From NCBI GenBank assembly GCA_013140605.1, contig JABFSL010000058.1:1-64000 (forward strand): a stretch of DNA of 64,000 nt. Direction: 5' to 3'. Below are positions 42,917-52,400 of the stretch, piece after piece; position 1 is the stretch's first letter, and each line of letters opens with the position of its first letter. Position numbers and translations under genes: made by a program. The notes under the pieces were generated by a model. That model made no database searches. It was not told where the DNA came from and saw only the letters and a program-made list of their open reading frames with translations. This DNA is from Anaerolineales bacterium (GTDB taxonomy: Bacteria; Chloroflexota; Anaerolineae; Anaerolineales; Villigracilaceae).

Positions 42917-43972
42917 ATGAAAACATCTGACTTCAACTATCATCTCCCCGAATCGTCCATCGCGCAGACTCCTGTCGAACCGCGTGACTCATCCCGATTA
43001 TTAATTCTGCATCGTGATTCTTCGGATGTAGAACATCGCGTCTTTTGTGACCTCAGCCTGATTCTGCACCCAAACGATTTGCTGGTCCTCAACAGGACTC
43101 GGGTCATCCCTGCCAGAATATTCGCCAAAAAAGAAACTGGTGGCCGCGTGGAATTGCTCCTCCTCCGCCGCCGCAACGAGTTGACATGGGAAGCGTTGGT
43201 GGGCGGTAAGGGCCTGCGCGTAGGGAAACGGGTGCGGGTGGACAATGGCCCTGATGCTGAAATCATGGAAATCCTCGAAGGCTCTGAGCGACTCATAAAA
43301 TTCTCTGAACCTATCGAGCCGTATTTTTCCAACGTGGGCAACGTTCCGCTTCCACCATATATTCACGAAAAGCTAAATGACCCCGAACGCTATCAAACCG
43401 TCTACTCGCGTGATGTTGGTTCCGCCGCCGCGCCAACTGCGGGCTTGCATTTCACTCCGCAGCTATTGGATGAACTAAAAGCTAAAGGTGTGAAGATTGC
43501 TTATGTCACCCTGCATGTCGGCTTGGACACATTCGCCCCTGTCACAGAAGATGACCCCGAAGAACATAAAATCCACACCGAGTGGTGTGAACTCCCGCAG
43601 GAAACCGCGGACTTAATTAATCAAACCAAACAAATCGGCGGGCGGGTGGTAGCGGTTGGGACAACCTCTGTCCGCACACTTGAATCCGCTGGGCAAGCGA
43701 CGGTAGACGATGGACGACAGACCGTACCTACCGTCCACAGTCTACCGTCCACGGTCTCTCCTTTCCTCGGCCCAACCAATATCTTCATCCTACCCGGCTA
43801 TCAATTTAAAGTTGTAGATGCGATGGTTACGAATTTTCACTTGCCCAAATCCACGTTGATTATGCTGGTCAGTGCGTTTGCGGGGCGTGAGAAGATTTTG
43901 AAAACTTATGACACTGCTATTAGAGAAGGCTATCGTTTTTATTCATTTGGCGATGCGATGTTTATTATCTAA
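42917..43972 (+). CDS. queA: S-adenosylmethionine:tRNA ribosyltransferase-isomerase
   Basis: 351 aa. Adds the cyclopentene-precursor ring to preQ1-tRNA in queuosine synthesis, downstream of Tgt. Recognised by FNYHLPESSIAQTPVEPRDS, DLLVLNRTRVIPAR, AAPTAGLHFT, VGTTSVRTLESA and VTNFHLPKSTL. Between TLESA and NIFILPGYQF, where most QueA proteins have a short loop, about 20 residues (TVDDGRQTVPTVHSLPSTVS) come from an inserted palindromic repeat. No Shine-Dalgarno; TATTAT lies 14 nt before the ATG. Confidence 0.96.
   Translation: MKTSDFNYHLPESSIAQTPVEPRDSSRLLILHRDSSDVEHRVFCDLSLILHPNDLLVLNRTRVIPARIFAKKETGGRVELLLLRRRNELTWEALVGGKGLRVGKRVRVDNGPDAEIMEILEGSERLIKFSEPIEPYFSNVGNVPLPPYIHEKLNDPERYQTVYSRDVGSAAAPTAGLHFTPQLLDELKAKGVKIAYVTLHVGLDTFAPVTEDDPEEHKIHTEWCELPQETADLINQTKQIGGRVVAVGTTSVRTLESAGQATVDDGRQTVPTVHSLPSTVSPFLGPTNIFILPGYQFKVVDAMVTNFHLPKSTLIMLVSAFAGREKILKTYDTAIREGYRFYSFGDAMFII
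43699..43757. repeat. palindromic element inserted in frame within queA
   Basis: ACGGTAGACGATGGACGACA, GACCGT ... and AGTCTACCGTCCACGGTC. ACGGTAGAC pairs with GTCTACCGT. It uses the same reading frame as the recJ insert, giving DDG(Q/R)QT near the start and PSTV near the end in both proteins. Confidence 0.85.
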
Positions 43973-44068
43973 TGTCGTTGCGAGGAGGGTGCTCTTCCCG
44001 ACGAAGCAATCTCCAAACTTTCCAGCAGATTGCTTCGGGCAAGAACAAGAGCGCCCTCGCAACGACAT
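43972..44068. repeat. GTCRTTGCGAGG palindromic element, copy E
   Basis: A 97-bp full copy that begins at the last base of the queA stop codon and ends 3 nt before the next gene. Confidence 0.9.
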
Positions 44069-44071
44069 GAT

Positions 44072-44737
44072 ATGGAGTTTATTTTGAAACCTTTGGAGAT
44101 TCTAAACAACGAAATTATCCAATGCCGCAAATGTCCGCGCCTCGTGGAATGGCGTGAGGAAGTTGCGCGCGTGAAGCGCAAGGCGTATAAGGATGAAGAA
44201 TATTGGGGCAAACCTGTTCCCGGATTTGGTGATCCGCAGGCGCGCGTTCTCGTGGTGGGACTCGCCCCCGGTGCGCATGGCTCCAACCGTACAGGCCGTA
44301 ATTTTACAGGTGACGCTTCGGGCGGATTTCTTTTCCCAGCGTTGTACCGGGCTGGGTTCGCGAATCAAGCCGGGGCGGAGTCCAGAAGCGATGGGCTGAT
44401 TCTCAAAGATATGTACATCACCGCGTCAGGCCGCTGCGCTCCGCCTGATAATAAGCCAAGTCCGGAGGAATTAAATAATTGCCAGCCATATCTTGAGCGC
44501 GAGTTGGAAATCCTCAAGCCCAAAGTCATCGTGTGCTTGGGTAAGATTGCGTTCGATAGAATCCTCAAAGTATTCGCGCTTCGCGGTTTAAAATTTTCAC
44601 ACGGCGCAGTTTATGAACTGACAACTGATCACTGGGTACTGGCTTCCTATCATCCCAGCCAGCAAAATACGTTGACGGGAAAATTAACCGTGGAAATGTT
44701 TGACCAAATTTGGGAAAAGGCAAAATCACTTTTATGA
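44072..44737 (+). CDS. uracil-DNA glycosylase, family 5 (UdgB)
   Basis: 221 aa. Removes uracil and related deaminated bases from DNA. Family-5 signature GLAPGAHGSNRTGRNFTGD (motif 1 without the polar catalytic Asp of other families), the iron-sulfur cysteines starting at CRKCPRL, later CAPPDNKPSPEE, and motif SYHPSQQN. ATG at 44072 (MEFILKPLEIL) lies right after a repeat and lacks a good Shine-Dalgarno. The stop overlaps the next start (ATGA). Confidence 0.92.
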   Translation: MEFILKPLEILNNEIIQCRKCPRLVEWREEVARVKRKAYKDEEYWGKPVPGFGDPQARVLVVGLAPGAHGSNRTGRNFTGDASGGFLFPALYRAGFANQAGAESRSDGLILKDMYITASGRCAPPDNKPSPEELNNCQPYLERELEILKPKVIVCLGKIAFDRILKVFALRGLKFSHGAVYELTTDHWVLASYHPSQQNTLTGKLTVEMFDQIWEKAKSLL

Positions 44738-45465
44738 AAATTATTAAACGTATCGTTCTTGGATTTGTAATTACCCTGGCCTTAATCGGCATTGGATTCG
44801 TTGTTTGGGCTGAGACCCCTCTCGGACCCGCGCCTGAGGCTTTGGCCGCTTTGCAAAGTGGCTCAAATGTAACAGTAACTACAGATGATTTTATAACTTT
44901 CAGACCTTCCAACCTTCAGCCTGAAACAAGTTTTATCTTCTACCCCGGCGGGCGCGTGGATTATCGCTCGTATGCTGTGCCGTTGCACGCGATTGCCGAG
45001 CAGGGATATTTGGTTGTGTTGGTTCCTGTAAAATTAAATATGGCTTTCTTTGATATCAACGCGGCTAATCCTGTTTTTGAAAAATATCCTGAAATTCAGC
45101 ATTGGGCAGTCGGTGGACATTCCCTCGGCGGCGTGGCTTCGGCTTTGTTCGCAAAAGATCATCCTCAGGTGGAGGGCATTGTCTTTTGGGCATCCTACCC
45201 TGCGGATGATTCGCTCAAGAATAGCGGTTTGAAAATGCTCTCCATTTATGGAACGAATGATATGGCTGGCATGGGTAAATTTGACGATACAAAATCTCTG
45301 CTCACCGCTGATGCACAGTATGTGGTAATCGAAGGCGGCAATCACGCGCAATTCGGTGATTATGGCCCGCAGCCCGGTGACAATGAAGCGGCCATCTCCC
45401 GCGCAGATCAGCAGGCTCAAGTGGTTAAGGTTACTTCAGAATTTTTGAAGGAATTGGGGAAGTAA
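44734..45465 (+). CDS. membrane-anchored alpha/beta hydrolase
   Basis: 243 aa. N-terminal membrane helix (IIKRIVLGFVITLALIGIGFVVW), then an alpha/beta-hydrolase fold. The oxyanion region is FIFYPGGRVDYRSYA, the nucleophile Ser is in GGHSLGG (about residue 137), the Asp is in YGTNDMAG and the His in GGNHAQFGDYG. The catalytic part is probably outside the membrane. Substrate unknown. It overlaps the glycosylase gene by 4 nt, probably for expression reasons only. Confidence 0.85.
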   Translation: MKIIKRIVLGFVITLALIGIGFVVWAETPLGPAPEALAALQSGSNVTVTTDDFITFRPSNLQPETSFIFYPGGRVDYRSYAVPLHAIAEQGYLVVLVPVKLNMAFFDINAANPVFEKYPEIQHWAVGGHSLGGVASALFAKDHPQVEGIVFWASYPADDSLKNSGLKMLSIYGTNDMAGMGKFDDTKSLLTADAQYVVIEGGNHAQFGDYGPQPGDNEAAISRADQQAQVVKVTSEFLKELGK

Positions 45466-45507
45466 AGATAAAGGCATTTCCAAAGCATTATCTTCTTTGA
45501 ATTAATT

Positions 45508-46476
45508 ATGAAGCCCTGGAAAAAGATCGTTTCATTTATTTTTATATTTTTATGTCTGGGCGTTTCAGTAGGCCCATTTCTTATCCCTGTTCCAAAATTG
45601 GGAGGATTGGTTGACTCAGAAAAATTTATTGATCCAGACAGTAAATTTATCAAAGTCAATGATATAACTGTTCACTACAAGGAAGCGGGTAAAGGCGGAA
45701 AGAAATTCATCCTTTTGCATGGATTTGGCGCAAGCGTATATTCATGGCGCGAAGTGATGGATGATTTTAGTCAGCTTGGATATGTTCTTGCGTATGACCG
45801 CCCCGCGTTTGGTTTGACCGAACGTCCCATGCCTGAAACGTGGATAGAAAATCCATATGGCATGAAAGCAAATGTGGAACTTCTGCGTGGTTTGATGGAC
45901 GCAAAGGGAATTGAAAAAGCGATTCTCGTTGGCAATTCAGCAGGCGGGGGCGTTGCGGTGGCGTTCGCGTTGGAATATCCCGAAAGAGTTGAGTCGCTTA
46001 TTTTGGTTGACCCAGGCGTCGGCGGAGGAAGAGGACCGCAATTTCCCGCATGGGCCTTACCGCTGATGTGGACTCCACAAATGCGGCATATCGGCCCTTT
46101 GATGATGCGCGATTATCAAGAGACTCTTCCCAATACGATCCAGCGCGAATGGTATGATCAAACCAAACTTACTGATGAGATTAAGCAGGAATATTTAAAA
46201 TTATTGAAGATCGAAAATTGGGATCGCGCATTTTACGAATTAACCTTTGCGCCTGCGTATCCCGAATTGCGCCCTTTGCTGCCGCAACTGCCCGTGCCTG
46301 TTTTTATTGTGGCAGGACAGGAAGACCGTTTGATCCGCGCTTTTTATTTTGAAGCGATCACAACTGAAATCCCCGGCGCACAACTCACTTTGATTCCGCA
46401 ATGCGGACACGTCCCTCACGAGGAATGTCCCATTCAATTTATGGAAGAAGTAATAAAATATTTGGAAACCCAATGA
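45508..46476 (+). CDS. alpha/beta hydrolase, membrane-anchored
   Basis: 322 aa. N-terminal helix (VSFIFIFLCLGVSVGPFLI), then a classic alpha/beta hydrolase: HGFGASVYSW, DRPAFGLTER, nucleophile Ser in GNSAGGG, Asp in AGQEDRLI, His in CGHVPHEE. It could be an esterase, C-C hydrolase or haloperoxidase-like enzyme. Second of two adjacent, dissimilar hydrolases. Its stop overlaps the start of the peroxiredoxin-like gene (ATGA), which argues that the latter is intact and translated. Confidence 0.88.
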   Translation: MKPWKKIVSFIFIFLCLGVSVGPFLIPVPKLGGLVDSEKFIDPDSKFIKVNDITVHYKEAGKGGKKFILLHGFGASVYSWREVMDDFSQLGYVLAYDRPAFGLTERPMPETWIENPYGMKANVELLRGLMDAKGIEKAILVGNSAGGGVAVAFALEYPERVESLILVDPGVGGGRGPQFPAWALPLMWTPQMRHIGPLMMRDYQETLPNTIQREWYDQTKLTDEIKQEYLKLLKIENWDRAFYELTFAPAYPELRPLLPQLPVPVFIVAGQEDRLIRAFYFEAITTEIPGAQLTLIPQCGHVPHEECPIQFMEEVIKYLETQ

Positions 46477-46955
46477 ACCCTAATCTCATCACACCCGGCG
46501 CCCTCGCCCCCGATTTTGAACTTGACGATATTCATGGTAATCGTATTCGCCTTTCCAGTTTTCGCAAAAGCAAGCCCATAGTGCTTGCTTTTTTACGCGG
46601 CTTCATGTGACCTCATTGCCGCGCGCAGTTGGCGCGCATGCGTGATCATTATTCCGACTTCACATCACGTGGAGTGGAAATTGTTGCTGTGGGTCCGGAT
46701 GCTGCCGGTACGTTTCAAAATTACTGGCAGAAGGAAAATATTCCCTTTGTTGGTTTGCCAGACCCCGACCATAGTGTCTCAAAAATATATAAACAGGAAG
46801 TAAACCTTTTTAAACTCGGACGCATGCCTTTGAATTGCGTGATCGATCTTGACGGAAGAATACGTTATGTCCACTATGGTTCTTCCATGTCGGATATTCC
46901 CGATAACGAGACATTCCTTAACGTAATAGAACAGCTCGACAAATCATCAGTTTAG
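46473..46955 (+). CDS. AhpC/TSA-type peroxiredoxin, probable selenoprotein (Sec at UGA 46608)
   Basis: 160 aa if the in-frame TGA at 46608-46610 is read as selenocysteine. Before it the frame gives MNPNLITPGALAPDFELDDI ... FLRGFM; after it PHCRAQLARMRDHYSDF and RGVEIVAVGPDAAGTFQNYW, a continuous thioredoxin-fold peroxiredoxin. The UGA falls exactly on the first Cys of the CPxC active site (UPHC). A stem-loop with a GU-containing apical loop and a possible bulged U begins 4 nt after the UGA, as bacterial SECIS elements require. ATGA overlap upstream; the next gene starts 1 nt after its TAG. The alternative is a nonsense mutation. Confidence 0.75.
46614..46644 (+). promoter_or_regulatory. candidate bacterial SECIS element
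   Basis: The stem GCGCGC (46621-46626) / GCGCGC (46632-46637) has loop AGUUG. A lower stem 46614-46619 / 46640-46644 can form with an unpaired U at 46616. The apical loop lies 16-20 nt after the UGA, within the range for SelB-dependent decoding. Confidence 0.6.
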
Positions 46956-46956
46956 A

Positions 46957-47991
46957 ATGACTTTGGGACGTATTGCATTTCTTGGATCAGGAGAGACTTC
47001 ACTGGCAGGCGGTCGGATTTTTGAAGCGCTTGCCCGCCTCATTCCTGACCCTTTGCATGTTTCCGTACTGGAAACGCCAGCTGGCTTTGAGTTAAATGCC
47101 TCTATCGTCGCAAGCCGTGTAGGGGATTTTCTCAAGACCCGCCTGCAAAATTACAAACCGACCATAGACATCATCCCTGCCCGCAAAAAAGGGACGGAAT
47201 TCAGTCCGGATAACCCTGAAATTTTAAAACCATTATTGCGCGCCAATATTATTTTTATGGGACCAGGCAGCCCCACCTATTTGGCGCGTCAATTGCATGG
47301 CACGCTGGCCTGGGACATTATCCGCGCGCGGCATCGTTTGGGCGCGACATTGATCTTTGCCTCCGCCGCGACGATCTCTGTTGGCGCGTGGGTGCTGCCA
47401 GTTTATGAGATTTATAAAGTGGGCGATGATGTGCATGTAAAAGAAGGTTTGAATTTCTTCTCAGACTTTGGCCTGAACCTGTCTTTTGTCCCGCATTGGA
47501 ATAACGCTGAAGGCGGTACCGATCTCGATACCAGCCGATGTTTTGTGGGCAGGGAACGTTTTGATCAGTGGCGCAAATTGCTGCCTCCTGAAAATATCCT
47601 TGTAGGCCTTGATGAGCACTCAGGCATCATCATGGATTTTGAGAAAGGCACATGTGATGTGCATGGCGTCAGTTCTGTATCAGTGGTCAAGAACGCCAGT
47701 ATGAAAATCTACCCGGCGGGTGCGCAGTGCTCGCTTGCTGAATTGGGCAGTTTCAAGATGTCCGAATCGCTCGAAGACGGCATCCGCCCCGAAGTTTGGA
47801 AAATGATAAATAGTGTTGCAAAAGTTGATGATAACCAACCGCCTGCCGAAGCGCTTGAATTGCTGGAGCAGCGCAAAGAAGCGCGAGCTCGAAAAGACTT
47901 TGCTGAATCAGACCGCCTGCGTGATTTGATCACTGCATTGGGGTGGGTGGTGCAGGATGGTAAAGAAGGACAAAAGTTGATCAAACAGTAG
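46957..47991 (+). CDS. peptidase S51-like domain fused to a CysRS-type C-terminal domain
   Basis: 344 aa. Residues 1-270 resemble peptidase S51/cyanophycinase-like amidotransferase-fold proteins (FLGSGETSLAGG, IIFMGPGSPTYLARQL, the nucleophile-elbow region FASAATISVGAW, WNNAEGGTDLDTSRCFVG). The last about 50 residues (EALELLEQRKEARARKDFAE, SDRLRDLITALGWVVQDGKE) copy the helical C-terminal domain of cysteinyl-tRNA synthetase. There is no synthetase core. A role in tRNA binding is inference only. It is adjacent to the probable selenoprotein. Confidence 0.75.
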   Translation: MTLGRIAFLGSGETSLAGGRIFEALARLIPDPLHVSVLETPAGFELNASIVASRVGDFLKTRLQNYKPTIDIIPARKKGTEFSPDNPEILKPLLRANIIFMGPGSPTYLARQLHGTLAWDIIRARHRLGATLIFASAATISVGAWVLPVYEIYKVGDDVHVKEGLNFFSDFGLNLSFVPHWNNAEGGTDLDTSRCFVGRERFDQWRKLLPPENILVGLDEHSGIIMDFEKGTCDVHGVSSVSVVKNASMKIYPAGAQCSLAELGSFKMSESLEDGIRPEVWKMINSVAKVDDNQPPAEALELLEQRKEARARKDFAESDRLRDLITALGWVVQDGKEGQKLIKQ

Positions 47992-48012
47992 GCCACGCTG
48001 AAAGCGTGGCCT
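47990..48012 (+). terminator. stem-loop after the S51-like gene
   Basis: AGGCCACGCT, GAA, AGCGTGGCCT. Strong 10-bp stem with a weak T-tail; it may attenuate read-through into pdp. Confidence 0.6.
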
Positions 48013-48061
48013 GCGCATTTATGCGATAAAATAATTGGGCAGGAACAAAAGGAGAACATAA

Positions 48062-49357
48062 ATGCGCGCGGTAGACATCATCATCAAGAAACGCGATAAG
48101 CAGGAATTGACATCGCGGGAGATCGGGTTTTTCATAAAAGGTTTTACCAACGGGGATATTCCAGATTATCAGGCATCCTCTTTTGCAATGACGATCATGC
48201 TGAACGGCATGACTTCCCGCGAGACGACAGATCTGGCGTTGGCAATGGCCCATTCCGGGCAGGTGCTTGATCTTTCCAAGATTGTGGATGTTGTCGTTGA
48301 CAAACATTCTTCGGGCGGCGTGGGAGATAAGACCAGCATCTCAGTCATGCCGATGGTGGCGGCTTGCGGTTTGCCGGTTGGTAAAATGTCTGGCCGCGGA
48401 CTTGGCTTCAGCGGCGGTACGCTCGATAAATTGGAATCCATCCCCGGTTATCGTGTGGATTTAACGACCGATGAATTCAAACAACAATTGAAAGATAAAG
48501 GCATCGTACTTACAGGGCAATCTTTGGATCTTGCGCCTGCCGATGGAAAAATGTACGCGCTTCGTGATGTGACGGGCACTGTCCCTTCGACTCCGCTGAT
48601 CGCATCTTCCATCATGTGCAAGAAGATCGCCGCCGGGGCAACGGCAATTGTTCTGGATGTGAAAGTGGGTCTGGGCGCATTTATGGAAACGCTGGATGAA
48701 GCCCGCAAACTTGCCTCCTTAATGGTGGATATCGGTCATTTGGCGGGACGTAAGACTGTTGCCCTGCTTTCTGACATGAATCAGCCGTTGGGGAGTACAG
48801 TTGGGAATTCACTCGAAGTGATCGAAGCGGTTGAACTGCTGCGTGGACATGCCCCCGCAGATTATTGGGAGCATTGTTTACATGTCACCTCGCATGTGCT
48901 CGTGGTTGGCGGGCGCGCGAAGGATTTGGCTGAAGGCCGCGCAATGGCTGAAAAATGCATTGCGGATGGCAGTGCGCTGGAAAAATTTCGAGTGCTCGTT
49001 CAAGCGCAGGGCGGGGATGTTTCGTATGTGGACGACACCTCCAAATTTGAGCGCGCAAAATATGTGGAAGTGGTGAATGCTCCTCGAAGCGGATTCATTT
49101 CACAGGTCCATGCAAGGATCGTGGGCGAGGCTTCAGTGGTGCTTGGGGCGGGACGTGCAAAGAAAGGCGATCCAATCGATCATGCGGTTGGTTTTATAAT
49201 CCATAAAAAAGTTGGCGATAAGGTTGAAGCGGGTGAGCCATTATTTGAGATCCATGCAAATGATGAAGCAAAATTGGCGGAGGCCCGTTCAGTAGTGTTA
49301 TCGGCTCATGATTTTAGCAATAAATTCGTATCGCCATTACCTCTGTTTTACGAGTAA
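48062..49357 (+). CDS. pdp: pyrimidine-nucleoside (thymidine) phosphorylase
   Basis: 431 aa. Splits thymidine or uridine with phosphate to base and (deoxy)ribose-1-phosphate. Family signature SGRGLGFSGGTLDKLESIPGY is split by positions 115-135; VDKHSSGGVGDKTS binds phosphate. The C-terminal domain shows the lid (VGEASVVLGAGRAKKGDPID). AAAGGAG precedes the ATG. Thymidine-only (deoA) versus broad specificity cannot be decided from sequence. Confidence 0.95.
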   Translation: MRAVDIIIKKRDKQELTSREIGFFIKGFTNGDIPDYQASSFAMTIMLNGMTSRETTDLALAMAHSGQVLDLSKIVDVVVDKHSSGGVGDKTSISVMPMVAACGLPVGKMSGRGLGFSGGTLDKLESIPGYRVDLTTDEFKQQLKDKGIVLTGQSLDLAPADGKMYALRDVTGTVPSTPLIASSIMCKKIAAGATAIVLDVKVGLGAFMETLDEARKLASLMVDIGHLAGRKTVALLSDMNQPLGSTVGNSLEVIEAVELLRGHAPADYWEHCLHVTSHVLVVGGRAKDLAEGRAMAEKCIADGSALEKFRVLVQAQGGDVSYVDDTSKFERAKYVEVVNAPRSGFISQVHARIVGEASVVLGAGRAKKGDPIDHAVGFIIHKKVGDKVEAGEPLFEIHANDEAKLAEARSVVLSAHDFSNKFVSPLPLFYE

Positions 49358-49413
49358 AATAGCGTACAGGCTAGAGAAATTTTTACGAATCACGCATTCT
49401 ATTATTCAGGAAA

Positions 49414-52400
49414 ATGGCAATGGCAAAAGTCTCATTAAGAATTTACAATCGTGAAATCGAAGGCCTCATAGATCAGGGACATACCGATGAGGCTGTCGCG
49501 CACTGCCACCACATACTAAAAACTTTCCCCAAACACCTCGAAACGTATCGCATGCTTGGAAAGGCGCACCTTGAATCAAAGCGCTATAACGAAGCGATTG
49601 ACATTTTTAGCCGTGTGCTTATGGCTGTGCCCGATGATTTTGTGGCGCATGTCGGCATGAGCATTATTTGCGATGAACAGAATAAACAGGATGATGCGAT
49701 CTGGCACATGGAACGCGCATTTGAAGCGCAGCCATCCAATGCCGCGATCCAGGGTGAACTTCAAAGATTGTACGGCCGCCGTGATGGGATGGAACCGCCC
49801 AAGATCCGCATGACACGCGGCGCGTTGGCGCACATGTATGTGCAGGGCGAATTGCATTCACAGGCCATTGCTGAAGTCCACGCTGTGCTTGCCGACGATC
49901 CGAATCGCACGGATATGCAGGTTTTGCTTGCGCGCTCTTATTTCCGCAGCAATCAAAAAGCGGATGCCTCGGATATGTGCTCACAATTACTAAAGCAATA
50001 TCCATATTGCTTCGATGCAAATCGTATTATGTTGGAACTCCTGCCTTCTGCTGTCGGGGCCGCCGAGAATACTCAGGTATATCGTGCGCGGGTCATTGAA
50101 TTGGATCCGTATGCCGCGCTTGTTAAAGGTTCTGTCTTTCAAGTAAGTGAAGTCGCAGATGCGGCGGTCAATTTGGAAAAACTTGAATATACAGGCGAGG
50201 AAGTTCCGATCGGTCAGGAGTGGAGCACCTCTCTGGGAATTGGGCTTGAAGCATCTTCCATGGCCGCACTGGCCTCCACCAATTCAGATGACCAACCAGA
50301 TTGGCTAAAGTCAGAAGCTCCATCGCAATTTCAATCTTCGGTTGAACCTCAAGATGCCGCGCAGGCGAATGATGATATTCCGGACTTTCTCCGCGCCGCG
50401 GGTTGGGAAGAATCCAAAACCCCCGAACAACCAACTTCAATTTTTGATCAGGAACCTGCTGCCAGTGATGATCTTGTCCCTGCCGACCTGCCAGACTGGC
50501 TAAAGGGACAGGCTCCTGTTGGAACGGAAAAACCCACAGAACCTCAATTCAGCACTAAACAATCTCTCACTACTCCCGAGTGGTTAACCGGGCTTGGTGA
50601 AGAGGAATCTGCTCAAGCAGAGTCTGCTTCTGCTCAGGATGCCCCTGATTGGTTAAAAATCCCTGGTGATTCGAAGGTTGATGAGTCTGTCTTGGCACAG
50701 TCTGGCGATGCGCCTGATTGGCTAAGCGGTCTTGATAGTTCGCAGGCCGTTGCATCCACACAAGCACAATCTGACGATGTGCCTGATTGGCTAAGTGGCC
50801 TTGGCAGTTCTCAAGTATCTGAAACAACGCAGGCACAACCTGGTGACGCGCCGGATTGGTTAAGTGGTCTTGATAATTCTCAAACATCAGAACCAGAACA
50901 GGCTCAACCCGGTGATGCCCCTGAATGGCTCAGCGGTATCGATCAACCATCATCTCAACCTGCTTCGGAAGGATTGTCTGCTGCCGATCTTCCTGATTGG
51001 CTAAGCGGTCTCGATAACACGCAAGCCTCCGAGCCGGTACCTGCCCCAACAACTAATATTTCTGATTTGTTTAGTACTCCGTCCTCTGAACCAGTTTCAG
51101 ATCAGATTGGAGATCTTCCCGATTGGCTGGATGGCCTTGATGAACTTCAGCCAATTCAACCCATTACTCCAGCTTCATCTTCAGCCACAGTTGAAAGCCT
51201 TGGCTCAACTGCCCAGGAGCAGGATGATGCGGTGGCATGGCTTGAATCTCTTGCGGCAAAACACGGGGCCAAACCGGAAGAGTTGGTTACAGACCCGAAC
51301 AAGCGCAGCGACACTCCGCCTGAATGGGTGCAACAGGCTCAGAACATTAATCAACAAACGACATCTCAGCCATCCGTTGAAAGCCTCGGCTCAACTGCCC
51401 AGGAGCAGGATGATGCGGTGGCATGGCTTGAATCTCTTGCGGCAAAACACGGGGCCAAACCAGAGGAGTTGGTTACAGACCCGAACAAACGCAGCGATAC
51501 TCCGCCTGAATGGGTGCAACAGGCACAAGCTGCCGGCGAAGCTGAAACTGCCGCCAATTTGATGAAGGAAGAAGAAAAGCAAAATATCAGTGAACAATTC
51601 CTCACAGACTTTGCGAGCGCATCCACGATACCTGCAACCGATGAAACCGGTATGTGGCTGCGAAATCTTGATGAAAAAGAAAAACAGGATGAGTTCGTTA
51701 ATCCACCTGCGAGTGAAGCAACGGATATTCCCGATTGGATGAACGAACTGAAGCCCAAGTCTGAACAGCCCGAAGAACAGAATCTTCAACGCGCTGAAAT
51801 TCCAGACTGGTTGATGGATGCGCAGCATCCAGTTGACTCTGGCAATCAATTTGATTTTGCGGAAAAAGAGGAACCTGTTGCGCAAAGCTCCGACCTTCCA
51901 AACTGGTTGAGCGGCGTCGAGGATGAATCTTCTGTAAAAATTAATGATAATAATCTGGACGATCAGGATCTTTCAAACTGGTTGAGTGGTTTGGATAATG
52001 AACCTGGCTTGCCGTTTGAACCCATCCCAACACCAGATTCGATCATGGCCAGCGCGGCAAAACCCGCCTCCAATTTTAGTGATGAACCTATTGCACCGAA
52101 GTCCGATCTGCCTGATTGGTTGAGCGATGTTGAATCTGCGGGGCAGGAAGATTTGGAAGAGGATTTATGGAAGAAAGCCGTTGAACAGGAAGCCGCAACG
52201 CCCGCTTCCACTTTGACCGAGGAGCCTGCTTCTGTTAGCCTGACAGCGGACCTGCCCGATTGGCTGCAAGGTGTGGAGGAAGAATCCACTCCGATCGTGG
52301 ATTTGGAAGGTGATGATGTTCCACCGTGGATGCATCGAGAGCAATGGGAGGCCGATGAACCGCAGCCTCTCAAGCCCACCTCTCCTTCTGATTGGCATCC

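Noticed and set aside
46401-46955. Reading the peroxiredoxin as two broken ORFs (pseudogene)
   Set aside because: The only defect is a UGA exactly at the active-site Cys, with coupling to both neighbours intact and a stem-loop after it. Selenocysteine explains it better.
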